Assembly: GCA_027013575.1 (NCBI GenBank)
Contig: JALWGN010000055.1
Coordinates: 1 to 34,629, forward strand
Origin: Desulfurobacteriaceae bacterium
Lineage (GTDB): Bacteria; Aquificota; Aquificia; Desulfurobacteriales; Desulfurobacteriaceae
Length of the DNA: 34,629 bases
Direction of reading: 5' to 3'
Shown piece after piece: positions 1 to 10,126 of the stretch (the first letter of the stretch is position 1; every line of letters starts with the position of its first letter). Under the pieces are notes generated by a model, which was not told where the DNA came from, ran no database searches, and saw only the letters and a program-made list of their open reading frames with translations. The position numbers and the translations under genes were made by a program.

Positions 1-2
1 GG

Positions 3-761
3 CCTCCCGGTCAGAGGGTTACGATGAAGGAGCTCCTTGAGGCCGGCGTCCACTTCGGCCACCAGAAGGAGCGCTGGAACCCGAAGATGAAGAAGTTCAT
101 CTTCACAGAGCGTAACGGCATCCACATTATTGACCTTCAGCAGACCATCAAGTACTTTGAGGAGGCCTACGACTACATCGCAGACCTCGTTGCAAACGGC
201 GGAACTGTTCTCTTCGTCTGTACGAAGAAGCAGGGACAGGACATCGTAGAGGAAGAGGCAAAGCGCTGCGGAATGTTCTACGTTAACAAGAGGTGGCTTG
301 GTGGAACCCTTACTAACTTCCAGACCATCAGGAAGTCTGTCTACAAACTGAAGATGCTCAAGAAGATGGAAGAGGAAGGGGTTTTAGAGCAGCTTCCAAA
401 GAAAGAGGCCGTAAGGCTCCGCAGGAAGAAGGAGAAGCTTGAGAAGTACATCGGCGGTATTGAGAACATGAACCGCCTCCCCGATGCCCTCTTCATCGTT
501 GACATCGTTCGTGAGGAGAACGCCGTTAGAGAGGCAAGAAAAGCCGGGGTTCCGATCGTTGCCCTCGTTGATACAAACGCAGACCCAGACCTTGTTGACT
601 ACCCGATTCCTGCAAACGACGACGCCATCAGAGCCATCAGGCTCCTTACGTCAAGGATTGCAGACGCAGTTCTTGAAGGAAAGATGAGGAGAGACGCCAT
701 CAAACTTGCCGAAGGTGAGGAAGCTGCCGAGGAAGAGCTTGACTTCCTGCCTGAAGAGTAA
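3..761 (+). CDS. rpsB: 30S ribosomal protein S2 (5' end probably outside window; track start M at 24)
   Basis: [26 protein letters not shown]...[10 protein letters not shown]...PDALFIVD is diagnostic of S2; the frame stays open upstream of M24 ([12 protein letters not shown]) to the window edge. Confidence 0.97.
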   Translation, partial: PPGQRVTMKELLEAGVHFGHQKERWNPKMKKFIFTERNGIHIIDLQQTIKYFEEAYDYIADLVANGGTVLFVCTKKQGQDIVEEEAKRCGMFYVNKRWLGGTLTNFQTIRKSVYKLKMLKKMEEEGVLEQLPKKEAVRLRRKKEKLEKYIGGIENMNRLPDALFIVDIVREENAVREARKAGVPIVALVDTNADPDLVDYPIPANDDAIRAIRLLTSRIADAVLEGKMRRDAIKLAEGEEAAEEELDFLPEE

Positions 762-779
762 TTGAAGGAGGAGGAGAAA

Positions 780-1376
780 ATGGCTGAGATAACAACCCAG
801 ATGATAAAGGAGCTCCGCGAGAAAACCGGAGCCGGAATCGTTGACTGTAAAAAGGCTCTCCAGGAGGCCGGAGGAGACATAGAGAAGGCCGTTGAGATAC
901 TCAGGAAGAAGGGAGCTGCAAAAGCTGCCAAGAAGGCCGAGAGAGCTACCGCCGAGGGAATCGTCGTCTCCTACATCCACGCAGGTGGAAAGGTGGGAGC
1001 TCTCGTTGAGCTCAACTGTGAGACAGACTTCGTTGCAAGAACTGAAGACTTTAAAGCCCTCGGCCACGAGATCGCAATGCAGGTTGCCGCAATGGCTCCT
1101 GAGTACGTAAGCAGGGAGGAGGTTCCTGCTGAAGTAGTTGAGAAGGAGAAGGAAGTCCTCAGAGAGCAGGCACTTGCCGAGGGTAAGCCCGAGCACATCG
1201 TTGAGAAAATCGTTGAGGGAAGGCTCTCCAAGTTCTTCTCCGAGAAGTGCCTCTTAGAGCAGCCCTGGATCAAGGACGACAGCAAAACAATAAAAGACCT
1301 CTTAACAGACTACATCACAAAGTTAGGTGAGAACATTAAGGTTAAGCGCTTCTGCCGTTTTGAAGTTGGAAAGTAA
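780..1376 (+). CDS. tsf: Elongation factor Ts
   Basis: Follows rps[41 protein letters not shown] and CETDFVAR motifs; ATG at 780 with GGAGGAGG upstream preferred over track TTG 762. Confidence 0.97.
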   Translation: MAEITTQMIKELREKTGAGIVDCKKALQEAGGDIEKAVEILRKKGAAKAAKKAERATAEGIVVSYIHAGGKVGALVELNCETDFVARTEDFKALGHEIAMQVAAMAPEYVSREEVPAEVVEKEKEVLREQALAEGKPEHIVEKIVEGRLSKFFSEKCLLEQPWIKDDSKTIKDLLTDYITKLGENIKVKRFCRFEVGK

Positions 1377-1384
1377 CAGTTTTT

Positions 1385-1405
1385 GGGGGCTCTTTGCCCC
1401 CTTTT
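1385..1405 (+). terminator. Rho-independent terminator after tsf
   Basis: GGGGGC-TCTTT-GCCCCC-TTTT. Confidence 0.85.
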
Positions 1406-1412
1406 CGTATAA

Positions 1413-2719
<1,307 letters not shown>

Positions 2720-2732
2720 GGAGGTGAGTAAA

Positions 2733-2909
2733 ATGGCTCACAAGATTGATCCTGAACTCTGCATCGGCTGCGGCGCCTGCGCATCCGTATGCCCAACAAA
2801 CGCAATTCACCCAACAGACGACGGAAAGTACACAATCGTAGCTGAGGACTGTATTGACTGCGGCGCCTGCGTAGAGGTCTGCCCGACAGACGCTATCTCT
2901 GCCGAGTAG
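2733..2909 (+). CDS. Small 2[4Fe-4S] ferredoxin
   Basis: CIGCGACASVCP...CIDCGACVEVCP; GGAGGTGA before ATG 2733. Confidence 0.93.
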   Translation: MAHKIDPELCIGCGACASVCPTNAIHPTDDGKYTIVAEDCIDCGACVEVCPTDAISAE

Positions 2910-2921
2910 TCGGCAACCATT

Positions 2922-2941
2922 GGGGGCGTTTGCCCCCTTTT
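2922..2941 (+). terminator. Rho-independent terminator after ferredoxin
   Basis: GGGGGC-GTTT-GCCCCC-TTTT. Confidence 0.85.
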
Positions 2942-2976
2942 ACTCTGGTTAAGGGGGTTATAAGTAAGGGGGGATT

Positions 2977-4305
2977 TTGCTATCAAACCTGGGAAGCTAC
3001 TACAACATCTCTAAACTTCTTGCCGAGATTTCAAACCTCAGCGCTACGTTTGACCCTTCTCTCAGAGGCCACAACCTGAGAGTTTCTCTTATATCGCTTT
3101 CAATTGCAACCAAGCTTACTTTTTCACGAAACTTCCTGCTTAACGTTCTTATTGCATCACTCCTCCACGATATCGGTATTCTCTTTTTTAGAGAGAGGGA
3201 GCAGATATCTCTTCTGAAGGAAGAGAACTACGGCGACGGAGCAATTCACCTTCACGCTCTTATCGGTTATAAGCTCTTAAATCAGTACCCGTTTTTTAGA
3301 GAACCTGCAAGGATAATAAGGGATCACCACAGAACTTACTCTGAGTTTGTCTCCTCTCCCAGCAAATTTTCCTTTCCTGCTCAGATACTCTTTCTTGCAG
3401 ACAGGGTTGACGTTTGGGTTAGTAACCGCCTGGCAAAGGGTTACTCTCTTCTTGAGTCTATCGGCCTGCTGAGAGAGAAGTTGGAAAGGGGAAGGGGAAC
3501 ACTCTTTAGCCCCAAGCTCCTTGACATACTGTTTAACTTCTACTACAACAGAGAGGCCTTCTGGTTCAACATCTATACAGAGGAAGAGTACGCTAAGGAG
3601 ACGGTTTTAGACTGGCTTGATAGACTTGATTTTACTTTGAGTATTGAGGAGCTCCTCAAAACCGTTAACCTGTTCGGCTTCATAATTGACTTTAAGAGTC
3701 CCTTTACTGCAACCCACTCCTCAGGAGTTGCTCAGACTGCAACTCACCTTGCCTCTTACTTTCACTTTTCTCAGGAAGAGCTCCGCAAGATGAAGGTTGC
3801 CGGGTTTCTCCACGACGTCGGTAAGATTCTGGTTCCTACAGAGATACTGGAAAAGCCGGGGCGCCTTACGGATGACGAGTTCTTTATTATGAAGTCTCAC
3901 GTCTATCACACCTACAGAATTCTCTCCCGTTTTATATACGACGAAGACATAGTGAAGTGGGCTTCTTACCACCACGAAAAGCTTAACGGAAAAGGTTACC
4001 CTTTCAGGCTTAAGGCGAACCAGATTCCTCTAGGGTCAAGAATTATGGCGATTGCCGACATGTTTACAGCATTAACGGAAGAGAGGCCTTACAAGAGAGC
4101 GATGTCAAGCTCTGAGGCTTTAAGAATACTGATTCAGCTTTCAAAAAGGGGAGAGCTTGACGGTCAGATAGTTTCCCTGCTGGCTAAAAATCTCAGGGCT
4201 ATTGATAGAAGCAGGCAGGTTGCCCAGGAGAGGGCTTCGGAGCTCTACAGAGACCTTAAAAGGGTTGTTGGGGAGTTTGACTCCTCGGGAGGTGAAAACT
4301 GTTAG
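2977..4305 (+). CDS. Tandem HD-domain protein; C-terminal canonical HD-GYP (cyclic-di-nucleotide phosphodiesterase family)
   Basis: First domain LLHDIGILFF...DHHRTYSEF (no GYP); second domain FLHDVGKILVP...HHEKLNGKGYP...RIMAIADMFTALTEERPYK; TTG start. Confidence 0.85.
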   Translation: MLSNLGSYYNISKLLAEISNLSATFDPSLRGHNLRVSLISLSIATKLTFSRNFLLNVLIASLLHDIGILFFREREQISLLKEENYGDGAIHLHALIGYKLLNQYPFFREPARIIRDHHRTYSEFVSSPSKFSFPAQILFLADRVDVWVSNRLAKGYSLLESIGLLREKLERGRGTLFSPKLLDILFNFYYNREAFWFNIYTEEEYAKETVLDWLDRLDFTLSIEELLKTVNLFGFIIDFKSPFTATHSSGVAQTATHLASYFHFSQEELRKMKVAGFLHDVGKILVPTEILEKPGRLTDDEFFIMKSHVYHTYRILSRFIYDEDIVKWASYHHEKLNGKGYPFRLKANQIPLGSRIMAIADMFTALTEERPYKRAMSSSEALRILIQLSKRGELDGQIVSLLAKNLRAIDRSRQVAQERASELYRDLKRVVGEFDSSGGENC

Positions 4306-4994
4306 ATTTCAGATAGTATCTTCTCGGCGGCCTTTTTAGGGTTGGGAGCTCCCGTTATCGGCCTCCCTATCACCATGTAGTCGGTTCCCAGTTTCACTGC
4401 GTCTTTGGGAGTAACAACCCTCTTCTGGTCGTTCTTTGCAGCCCAGGTGGGCCTTATTCCCGGCGTAACGGTTATGAAGTCCTCTCCGAGGTTCTCCTTT
4501 ATGAGCCTTACCTCCTTTGCCGAGCAGACAACTCCGTCAAGCCCCGCCCTTTTAGAGAGCTCCGCCAGCCTTAAAACCTCATCCTCAACGCTTGAGTTAA
4601 TCCCAACGCTTTTTAAGTCTTCTTCGTCCATACTTGTTAGAACGGTTACGGCAATCAGGAGTGGTCTTTCAACGCCGATCTTCTCAGAGTACTCTCTGTT
4701 GAACTCTGCTATCTGTTTCAGGAACTCGTAGCCACCGAGGGCGTGGACGTTGTACATCCAGACTCCCGCCTCTATGCCAACCCTTGCCGCAGACTTAACC
4801 GTGTTTGGAATGTCGTGGTACTTAAGGTCTAAGAAGACCTTCTTTCCCCTCTCTGAAATCTCTTTTACAACCTCTATTCCGCACCTTGAGAAGAGCTCAA
4901 GGCCAACTTTGTAGTGGTTTATCGTCTCTCCCAGCGTATCAACAAGGTTCAATGCCTTTTCGCAGCTGTCAAAGTCAAGGGCTACGATTACCAT
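4302..4994 (-). CDS. pyrF: Orotidine 5'-phosphate decarboxylase
   Basis: MVIVALDFDS...VFLDLKYHDIPNTV...VTPGIRPTWAAKNDQKRVVTPKDAV...YMVIGRPITGA; internal ATG at 4994 preferred over track start 5009. Confidence 0.95.
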   Translation of the reverse strand: MVIVALDFDSCEKALNLVDTLGETINHYKVGLELFSRCGIEVVKEISERGKKVFLDLKYHDIPNTVKSAARVGIEAGVWMYNVHALGGYEFLKQIAEFNREYSEKIGVERPLLIAVTVLTSMDEEDLKSVGINSSVEDEVLRLAELSKRAGLDGVVCSAKEVRLIKENLGEDFITVTPGIRPTWAAKNDQKRVVTPKDAVKLGTDYMVIGRPITGAPNPKKAAEKILSEI

Positions 4995-4995
4995 C

Positions 4996-6285
4996 TCAGA
5001 GCTCCTCAATCATGCAGATAAAGGTGGGTTTTACTATAACGTCTAACCTGTCTATCTCGGCTATTGCCCTGTCTATCTGCTCTTTTCTGGCAGGGTGGGT
5101 CGTCATAACTATTGGAACGCCGCCTTCAAAGTCTAAACTCTTCTGGAGGGCGCTCTTTATGCTTATCTCTTCTTTTCCGAGGATTTCGGCGATTTTTGCC
5201 AGAACTCCCGGCCTATCAACGGCTGTAAACCTCAAGTAGAAGCTTGAGGTAAACTGATTGGGGGGTTTTAGGGGGAGCTCCTCTCCCCCCTCTATCAGAC
5301 ACTCCGGAACGTCAAAAGTGTTTCCCGTTGCAACGTCAACTATGTCTGAAACAACTGCACTTGCCGTCGGTCTCCTTCCTGCTCCCTTGCCGTAGTAGAG
5401 GGTGTCTCCGACGAAGTCTCCCTCTATGAGGCAGGCGTTGAACACCCCGTTAACGCTTGAGAGTATGTTCTCTTCCGGAATCATCGTTGGGTGAACCCTT
5501 ACCTCAAGCTCGCCGTCTGTAACCTTTGCTATTGCAAGGAGCTTAACCGAGTAGCCGAACTCCTCTCTGGCTATCTCTATGTCTAAGGGGGTGAGCTCCC
5601 TTATTCCCTTAACGAAAACGTTCTCCGTTTTTACCCACCTGCAGTAGGCAAGGCTTGAGAGGATGGCTATTTTGTGGGCTGCGTCATAACCTTCAACGTC
5701 TAAAGTCGGGTCTGCCTCTGCAAATCCTAACTCCTGAGCCTCTTTTAAAGCCTTTTCAAAGCTCATCCCTTTTTGGCTCATCTCTGTAAGGATGAAGTTT
5801 GCCGTTCCGTTTATGATTCCGTAGATGGCCTCTATCCTGTTTCCTACAAGCCCTTCCCTCAGTGCCTTTATTACGGGGATTCCCCCTCCAACGCTTGCCT
5901 CAAACTTTAGTGAAACTCCGTTTTCCCTTGCTAACTTAAAGAGCTCCTCCCCGTAATCTGCAAGGAGAGCCTTGTTTGCCGTTACAACGTGTCTCTTCCT
6001 CTTTAGAGCCTCCTCTATTACCCTCTTTGCTACTCCGGTTCCTCCAATCAGCTCAACAACCGCATCACAGGGAACTTCAAGGGCTTTAAGGCCGTCGTCA
6101 AATACCTTTTCCTCTGGAACTCCAAGGGCTTTTACCTTTTCTACTTCTCTATCTGCAACAAAGGCTATCTCAACCGGTTTCCCGATTCTTTTCTCTATCA
6201 GGTTACCGTTTTTGAGAAGGAGCTCCACAACGCCGCCGCCCACCGTTCCGCAGCCGACGATTCCGACTTTAAAACTCTCCACCAC
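4996..6285 (-). CDS. hom: Homoserine dehydrogenase (with C-terminal ACT domain)
   Basis: VGIVGCGTVGGGVVELL...VTANKALLADYGEELF...EASVGGGIPVIKALREGL...ILSSLAYC...YYGKGAGRRPTASAVVSDI; C-terminal FYLRFTAVDRPGVLAKIA. Confidence 0.95.
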   Translation of the reverse strand: MVESFKVGIVGCGTVGGGVVELLLKNGNLIEKRIGKPVEIAFVADREVEKVKALGVPEEKVFDDGLKALEVPCDAVVELIGGTGVAKRVIEEALKRKRHVVTANKALLADYGEELFKLARENGVSLKFEASVGGGIPVIKALREGLVGNRIEAIYGIINGTANFILTEMSQKGMSFEKALKEAQELGFAEADPTLDVEGYDAAHKIAILSSLAYCRWVKTENVFVKGIRELTPLDIEIAREEFGYSVKLLAIAKVTDGELEVRVHPTMIPEENILSSVNGVFNACLIEGDFVGDTLYYGKGAGRRPTASAVVSDIVDVATGNTFDVPECLIEGGEELPLKPPNQFTSSFYLRFTAVDRPGVLAKIAEILGKEEISIKSALQKSLDFEGGVPIVMTTHPARKEQIDRAIAEIDRLDVIVKPTFICMIEEL

Positions 6286-6296
6286 CTCCTCCAGAT

Positions 6297-7514
6297 TTAA
6301 ACCTTTATGTTCCTCAGGCCGTACTTCTCAAAAGCCCTCTTAATTCCCCTTACGGCCTGCTTTATCCTCAGCTCGTTCTCAACCAGAGCAAACCTGACGT
6401 ACTGGTCTCCGTACTCTCCAAACCCAATTCCCGGAGAGACGGCAACTTTTCCGTCTAAGAGGAGCATCTTTGCAAATTCCAGAGAGCCCATAGAGCGGAA
6501 CTTCTCCGGTATCTTCGCCCAGACGAACATCGTTGCCTTTGGCTTCTCAACGTGCCAGCCTATCCTGTTAAGACCCTCAACGAGGGTGTTCCTCCTGCTC
6601 TCGTAGATCTTCCTGTACTCCTCAACGCAGGACTGATCCCCCTTTAGGGCTATTATTGCCGCTATCTGAATGGGCTGGAACATACCGTAGTCTAAGTAGC
6701 TCTTCATCCTGTAGAGGGCGTGGATTATCTCCTTATTCCCTGCGGCAAACCCTACCCTCCAGCCTGCCATTGAGTAGGTTTTTGAGAGGGAGTAGAACTC
6801 AACGGCAACCTCTTTTGCCCCTTTCACCTGAAGGATGCTTGGGGGAACGTACCCGTCAAAAGCTATTTCTGCGTAGGCTAAGTCCTGTATAACTATCAGG
6901 TTGTTCTCCCTTGCAAAGTCAACGATCTTCTCAAAGAACTGAAGGTCAACGGTTGCCGTTGTCGGGTTGTGGGGAAAGTTGAGTATTAAGACTTTAGGTC
7001 TTGGCCAGCTCTCCTTGTAGGCCTTTACTATTGACTCAAAGAAGGCCTCCTCGTCAAACCCCTCGTCTGTAAGAATGGGTACGCTCCTTACGTCTCCCCC
7101 GGCGATGATTATTGAGTAGGGGTGAATGGGGTAGGCGGGAGTTGGAACTATTGCTACGTCCCCCGGGTTGATAAGGGTAAGTGCAAGGTGTGCCAGCCCT
7201 TCCTTTGAACCTATTGTCGTAATTACCTCTGTTTCCGGGTCAAGCTCAACGTTATACTTCCTCTTGTACCATAAGGCTAAAGCCTCTCTCAGTTTGTAGA
7301 GGCCTTTCGTCTGTGAGTAGCGGTGGTTTTTCGGGTTCTGTGCCGCCTCACAGAGTTTATCAACTATGTGTTTTGGGGTTGGAAGGTCTGGGTTCCCCAT
7401 CCCCAGGTCAACGATGTCCTCTCCAGCCCTTCTCAACTTCATCTTCAGCTCGTTAACAACTGCAAAGACGTAAGGAGGAAGTCTGTCTATTCTTGCAAAC
7501 TGGAACTGAGGCAT
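6297..7514 (-). CDS. Class I/II aminotransferase (alanine/aspartate/LL-DAP-type PLP enzyme)
   Basis: [19 protein letters not shown]...[13 protein letters not shown]...[14 protein letters not shown]...[22 protein letters not shown]; start moved to [17 protein letters not shown] (7514) with GGAG upstream; the track's extra 36 aa overlap promoter/riboswitch DNA. Confidence 0.92.
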   Translation of the reverse strand: MPQFQFARIDRLPPYVFAVVNELKMKLRRAGEDIVDLGMGNPDLPTPKHIVDKLCEAAQNPKNHRYSQTKGLYKLREALALWYKRKYNVELDPETEVITTIGSKEGLAHLALTLINPGDVAIVPTPAYPIHPYSIIIAGGDVRSVPILTDEGFDEEAFFESIVKAYKESWPRPKVLILNFPHNPTTATVDLQFFEKIVDFARENNLIVIQDLAYAEIAFDGYVPPSILQVKGAKEVAVEFYSLSKTYSMAGWRVGFAAGNKEIIHALYRMKSYLDYGMFQPIQIAAIIALKGDQSCVEEYRKIYESRRNTLVEGLNRIGWHVEKPKATMFVWAKIPEKFRSMGSLEFAKMLLLDGKVAVSPGIGFGEYGDQYVRFALVENELRIKQAVRGIKRAFEKYGLRNIKV

Positions 7515-7562
7515 TTTTTTACTCCTACCTTTGAGTAAGGCTAAATTATACAGTCCTTTTGT

Positions 7563-7568
7563 TAGAAT
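7563..7568 (+). promoter_or_regulatory. Putative -10 (TAGAAT) for the riboswitch/B12 operon; opposing minus-strand TATAAT at 7545-7550 for the aminotransferase
   Basis: TAGAAT places the start near 7575, the first nt of riboswitch P1; no convincing -35. Confidence 0.45.
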
Positions 7569-7570
7569 TT

Positions 7571-7741
7571 GGCTGCACGGGTGAACGGGAAGTCCGGTGA
7601 AAGTCCGGCGCTGTCCCCGCAACCGTAAGCAGGGAATAACTTGCGGCCTTTGCCACTGGAGCAGAGAGGTTTAAAGCCGCTGCTTCGGGAAGGCTCTGGC
7701 CTCTAAGAACCCTGTAAGCCGGGAGACCGGCCCGTGCGATT
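7571..7741 (+). ncRNA. Cobalamin (AdoCbl-type) riboswitch
   Basis: P1 closure GCACGGG (7575-7581)/CCCGTGC (7731-7737); conserved GTGAAAGTCCGGCGCTGTCCCCGCAACCGTAAG, GCCACTGG, GGGAAGGCT, AAGCCGGGAGACCGGCC. Confidence 0.95.
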
Positions 7742-7750
7742 AACCGACTG

Positions 7751-7778
7751 CCCTGCGGGGGTTCGGGGCAGGGAGGTG
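7751..7778 (+). promoter_or_regulatory. Putative riboswitch expression platform: hairpin occluding Shine-Dalgarno
   Basis: CCCTGC (7751-7756)/GCAGGG (7768-7773) stem overlapping GGGAGGTGG SD just before GTG 7781; no U-tract, so translational control inferred. Confidence 0.65.
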
Positions 7779-7780
7779 GA

Positions 7781-8536
7781 GTGAAGAGGGTTTTCTTTGT
7801 CTTTTTCTGGTTCTTCCTGCTCTCTTTAAGCGTTTTTGGGTTTGATAGGGTTGTCTCCCTCTCTCCGGCACTTACAGACATCGTTGCTTACGTTGGAGCA
7901 GGGAAGAAGCTGGTCGGCGTTACGGTTTTCTGCTCAGGGAGTGTATGCCGGGGGAAGGAGAGAGTGGGAGGGATCGTTAACCCGAATCTGGAGAAGATCT
8001 ACTCCCTTCACCCCGACCTTGTTATTGCCACAACAATGACCCCTAAACGGGATATTGAGGCTTTGAAGCGGCTGGGTTTGAAGGTTTTGGTTTTTCGCCT
8101 CGTTTCCCTTGAAGACGTCGTTAATGCTACCGGGAAGCTGGGAGAGCTCCTTTCAGGAGATGAAGATGAGGGGAGGGAGTTATTAAGAAGAATAAGGGAG
8201 GGAGCTCTCCCTCTCTCCCGGTGTTTGAAGGGGAAAAGGGTGGTTGTCGTGATCTCCTCAAGGCCTCTCTACGTTGCAGGTAGCAGGAGTTACCTCGGGG
8301 AGATTCTGACGATGGCCGGTGCAGAAGTTCTTCCCGATACCACTTTCTCTGCCATCTCTTACGAAGCCCTTGTTCGGTTAAAGCCAGACCTCGTTATTTT
8401 CGTTGGAAGGGGAGAGTTTCACCCTCCTGGAAACTTTAAGGTTGTAAGGGTTGCGCCTTCCGACGACCTTCTCCACCCCAGTCCCCGAATTCTCAGGGGA
8501 GTTGAGGAGATTCGGAGGGCAATTTGCGGAAGGTGA
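7781..8536 (+). CDS. btuF: Periplasmic cobalamin (BtuF-like) ABC substrate-binding protein
   Basis: N-terminal signal peptide; RVVSLSPALTDIVAYVGAGKKLVGVT...PNLEKIYSLHPDLVIATT; downstream of B12 riboswitch. Confidence 0.88.
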   Translation: MKRVFFVFFWFFLLSLSVFGFDRVVSLSPALTDIVAYVGAGKKLVGVTVFCSGSVCRGKERVGGIVNPNLEKIYSLHPDLVIATTMTPKRDIEALKRLGLKVLVFRLVSLEDVVNATGKLGELLSGDEDEGRELLRRIREGALPLSRCLKGKRVVVVISSRPLYVAGSRSYLGEILTMAGAEVLPDTTFSAISYEALVRLKPDLVIFVGRGEFHPPGNFKVVRVAPSDDLLHPSPRILRGVEEIRRAICGR

Positions 8537-9426
8537 TAGTTTTCTCTCTTCTTGTCGTTCCACCCCTTCTTCTCCTCTTCTGGGACTCCCCTCCTAAAGA
8601 GGTTCTCGTTAGGCTCAGGCTTCCTGAGCTTCTCCTCTCCTTTGGCTTCGGCGGCTCACTTGCGGCCGCCGGAGGGGTTTTTCAGGGAGTTCTCAAGAAT
8701 CCACTTGCTGAACCATACACTCTGGGGAGTGCCGCGGGAGCGGCGCTTGGGGCGTCTGTTGCCTCCGTTTCTGGCTTTCCCGTTGAGTGGGGAGCTCTCT
8801 CAGGGGGACTGGGAGCGGTTCTGCTGATACTCTTTGCCTTTAAGCTGTTTAGCGACCCGCTGTCGGTTCTTCTCTTCGGTGTCGGTTTAACGGCCTTCTT
8901 CTCGGCGCTTATACTCTTCCTCTACGCCCTCTTTCCTGTTTATACGCTTCAGGAGGCGCTTCTCTTTACCCTCGGTTACATAACTCCTGTTTCCCTTACG
9001 CTTGCACTGACGCTGTTTCTCCTCTCTCTTCTCTTTACCGTTTTCCTCTTAAAGAGGTCAAAGAGTTTAGACCTTCTCTCCCTTGGTGATGAAACGGCCT
9101 TCTTCTCCGGAGTTGACCCTCAGAAGGAGAGGCTCTTTCTGCTGGTTCTCTCTTCGGTTCCCGTTTCGCTCTTTGTGGCCTACTGTGGAGTTGTAGGCTT
9201 TGTCGGGATAGTCGTTCCCCACGCCGTCAGGTTTCTGGGGTTCAGGCGGGGAACTCTCCTCATCCCGGTCTCGTTCGCCGTTGGCGGTGGAGCTCTCACC
9301 TTCTCCCAGTGGGTTGCCAGAACGGTTCTCTACCCAACGGTTCTTCCTGCAGGGGTTGTAACTGCCATTTTGGGAGTTCCTCTCTTCCTCTACATCCTCT
9401 GGAGGTACACAGGTGTTAGAGGTTAG
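8524..9426 (+). CDS. btuC: FecCD/BtuC-family ABC permease
   Basis: RLPELLLSFGFGGSLAAAGGVFQGVLKNPLAEPYTLGSAAGAALGA...YCGVVGFVGIVVPHAVRFL. Confidence 0.92.
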   Translation: MRKVIVFSLLVVPPLLLLFWDSPPKEVLVRLRLPELLLSFGFGGSLAAAGGVFQGVLKNPLAEPYTLGSAAGAALGASVASVSGFPVEWGALSGGLGAVLLILFAFKLFSDPLSVLLFGVGLTAFFSALILFLYALFPVYTLQEALLFTLGYITPVSLTLALTLFLLSLLFTVFLLKRSKSLDLLSLGDETAFFSGVDPQKERLFLLVLSSVPVSLFVAYCGVVGFVGIVVPHAVRFLGFRRGTLLIPVSFAVGGGALTFSQWVARTVLYPTVLPAGVVTAILGVPLFLYILWRYTGVRG

Positions 9427-10114
9427 AGAACTCTCCTACGGCATACTGAAGGGGGTTTCGTTTACGGTTCCAGACGGAAAAATAGTGGGGGTTGTAGGGA
9501 GAAACGGTGCCGGGAAAACAACGCTTTTAAAGTGTTTAGGAGGTTTCTACAGTTACCTGGGAAGCGTTAAGGTAAGTGGCAGGGAGGTGAGGGAGCTCCC
9601 TCCGGAAGAGAGGGTAAAGAGGGTTAACTACCTGCCTCAGGACTTCTACCACCCTTTTCCTTTCACCGTTTACGAGTTTTTGTCTTCAACAACCGGAAAG
9701 AGAGGTTCGGAGGTGGAGGAAGTTCTTGAGTCTCTGGGAATTCTGAAGTTTAAAGAGCGGCTTTTAAACAGTTTAAGCGGAGGGGAAAAGGTAAAAGTTC
9801 ACATAGCCCGTCTTCTGCTCGTTGACCCTGAAATCTACCTGCTTGACGAGCCGGTGGCCTACTTAGACGTTTCTGTTGTTCCCTTCATCGGGAGGCTTGT
9901 GAGGGAGCTCTCTAAGAGGGGGAAAACGGTTCTCATAACCTCCCACGACGTCGGTTTCCTCTACAGTCTCTGTAACCTCTTTTTGGGTTTGAGAGAGGGG
10001 GAGCTTTCTCTCTTCGGTGATGGGAGGGAGCTCCTTGAGAGAAGCCGTGAAATTTTCGGGGTTGAGCTTAAAGCCTTTGAGTGTAACGGAGAGACTTTCA
10101 TAAAAACTGTTTAA
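9413..10114 (+). CDS. btuD: ABC transporter ATPase, BtuD/FecE family
   Basis: VVGRNGAGKTTLLKCLGG (Walker A), SLSGGEKVKVHIARLL (signature), IYLLDEPVAYLD (Walker B). Confidence 0.92.
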   Translation: MLEVRELSYGILKGVSFTVPDGKIVGVVGRNGAGKTTLLKCLGGFYSYLGSVKVSGREVRELPPEERVKRVNYLPQDFYHPFPFTVYEFLSSTTGKRGSEVEEVLESLGILKFKERLLNSLSGGEKVKVHIARLLLVDPEIYLLDEPVAYLDVSVVPFIGRLVRELSKRGKTVLITSHDVGFLYSLCNLFLGLREGELSLFGDGRELLERSREIFGVELKAFECNGETFIKTV

Positions 10115-10126
10115 GGAGGTGGAGAG

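Noticed and set aside
599-1285. Antisense ORFs over rpsB/tsf (599-931, 651-1196, 971-1285 minus)
   Set aside because: Fully overlap highly conserved genes, Ser/Leu-rich low-complexity translations typical of shadow frames, no RBS or family match.
7515-7622. 36-aa N-terminal extension of the aminotransferase in the track
   Set aside because: It translates promoter and riboswitch complement; MPQFQF start at 7514 has an RBS and fits the family.
7546-7881. 111-aa minus-strand ORF across the riboswitch and btuF start
   Set aside because: Overlaps a structured RNA and a real CDS; composition looks like translated riboswitch complement.
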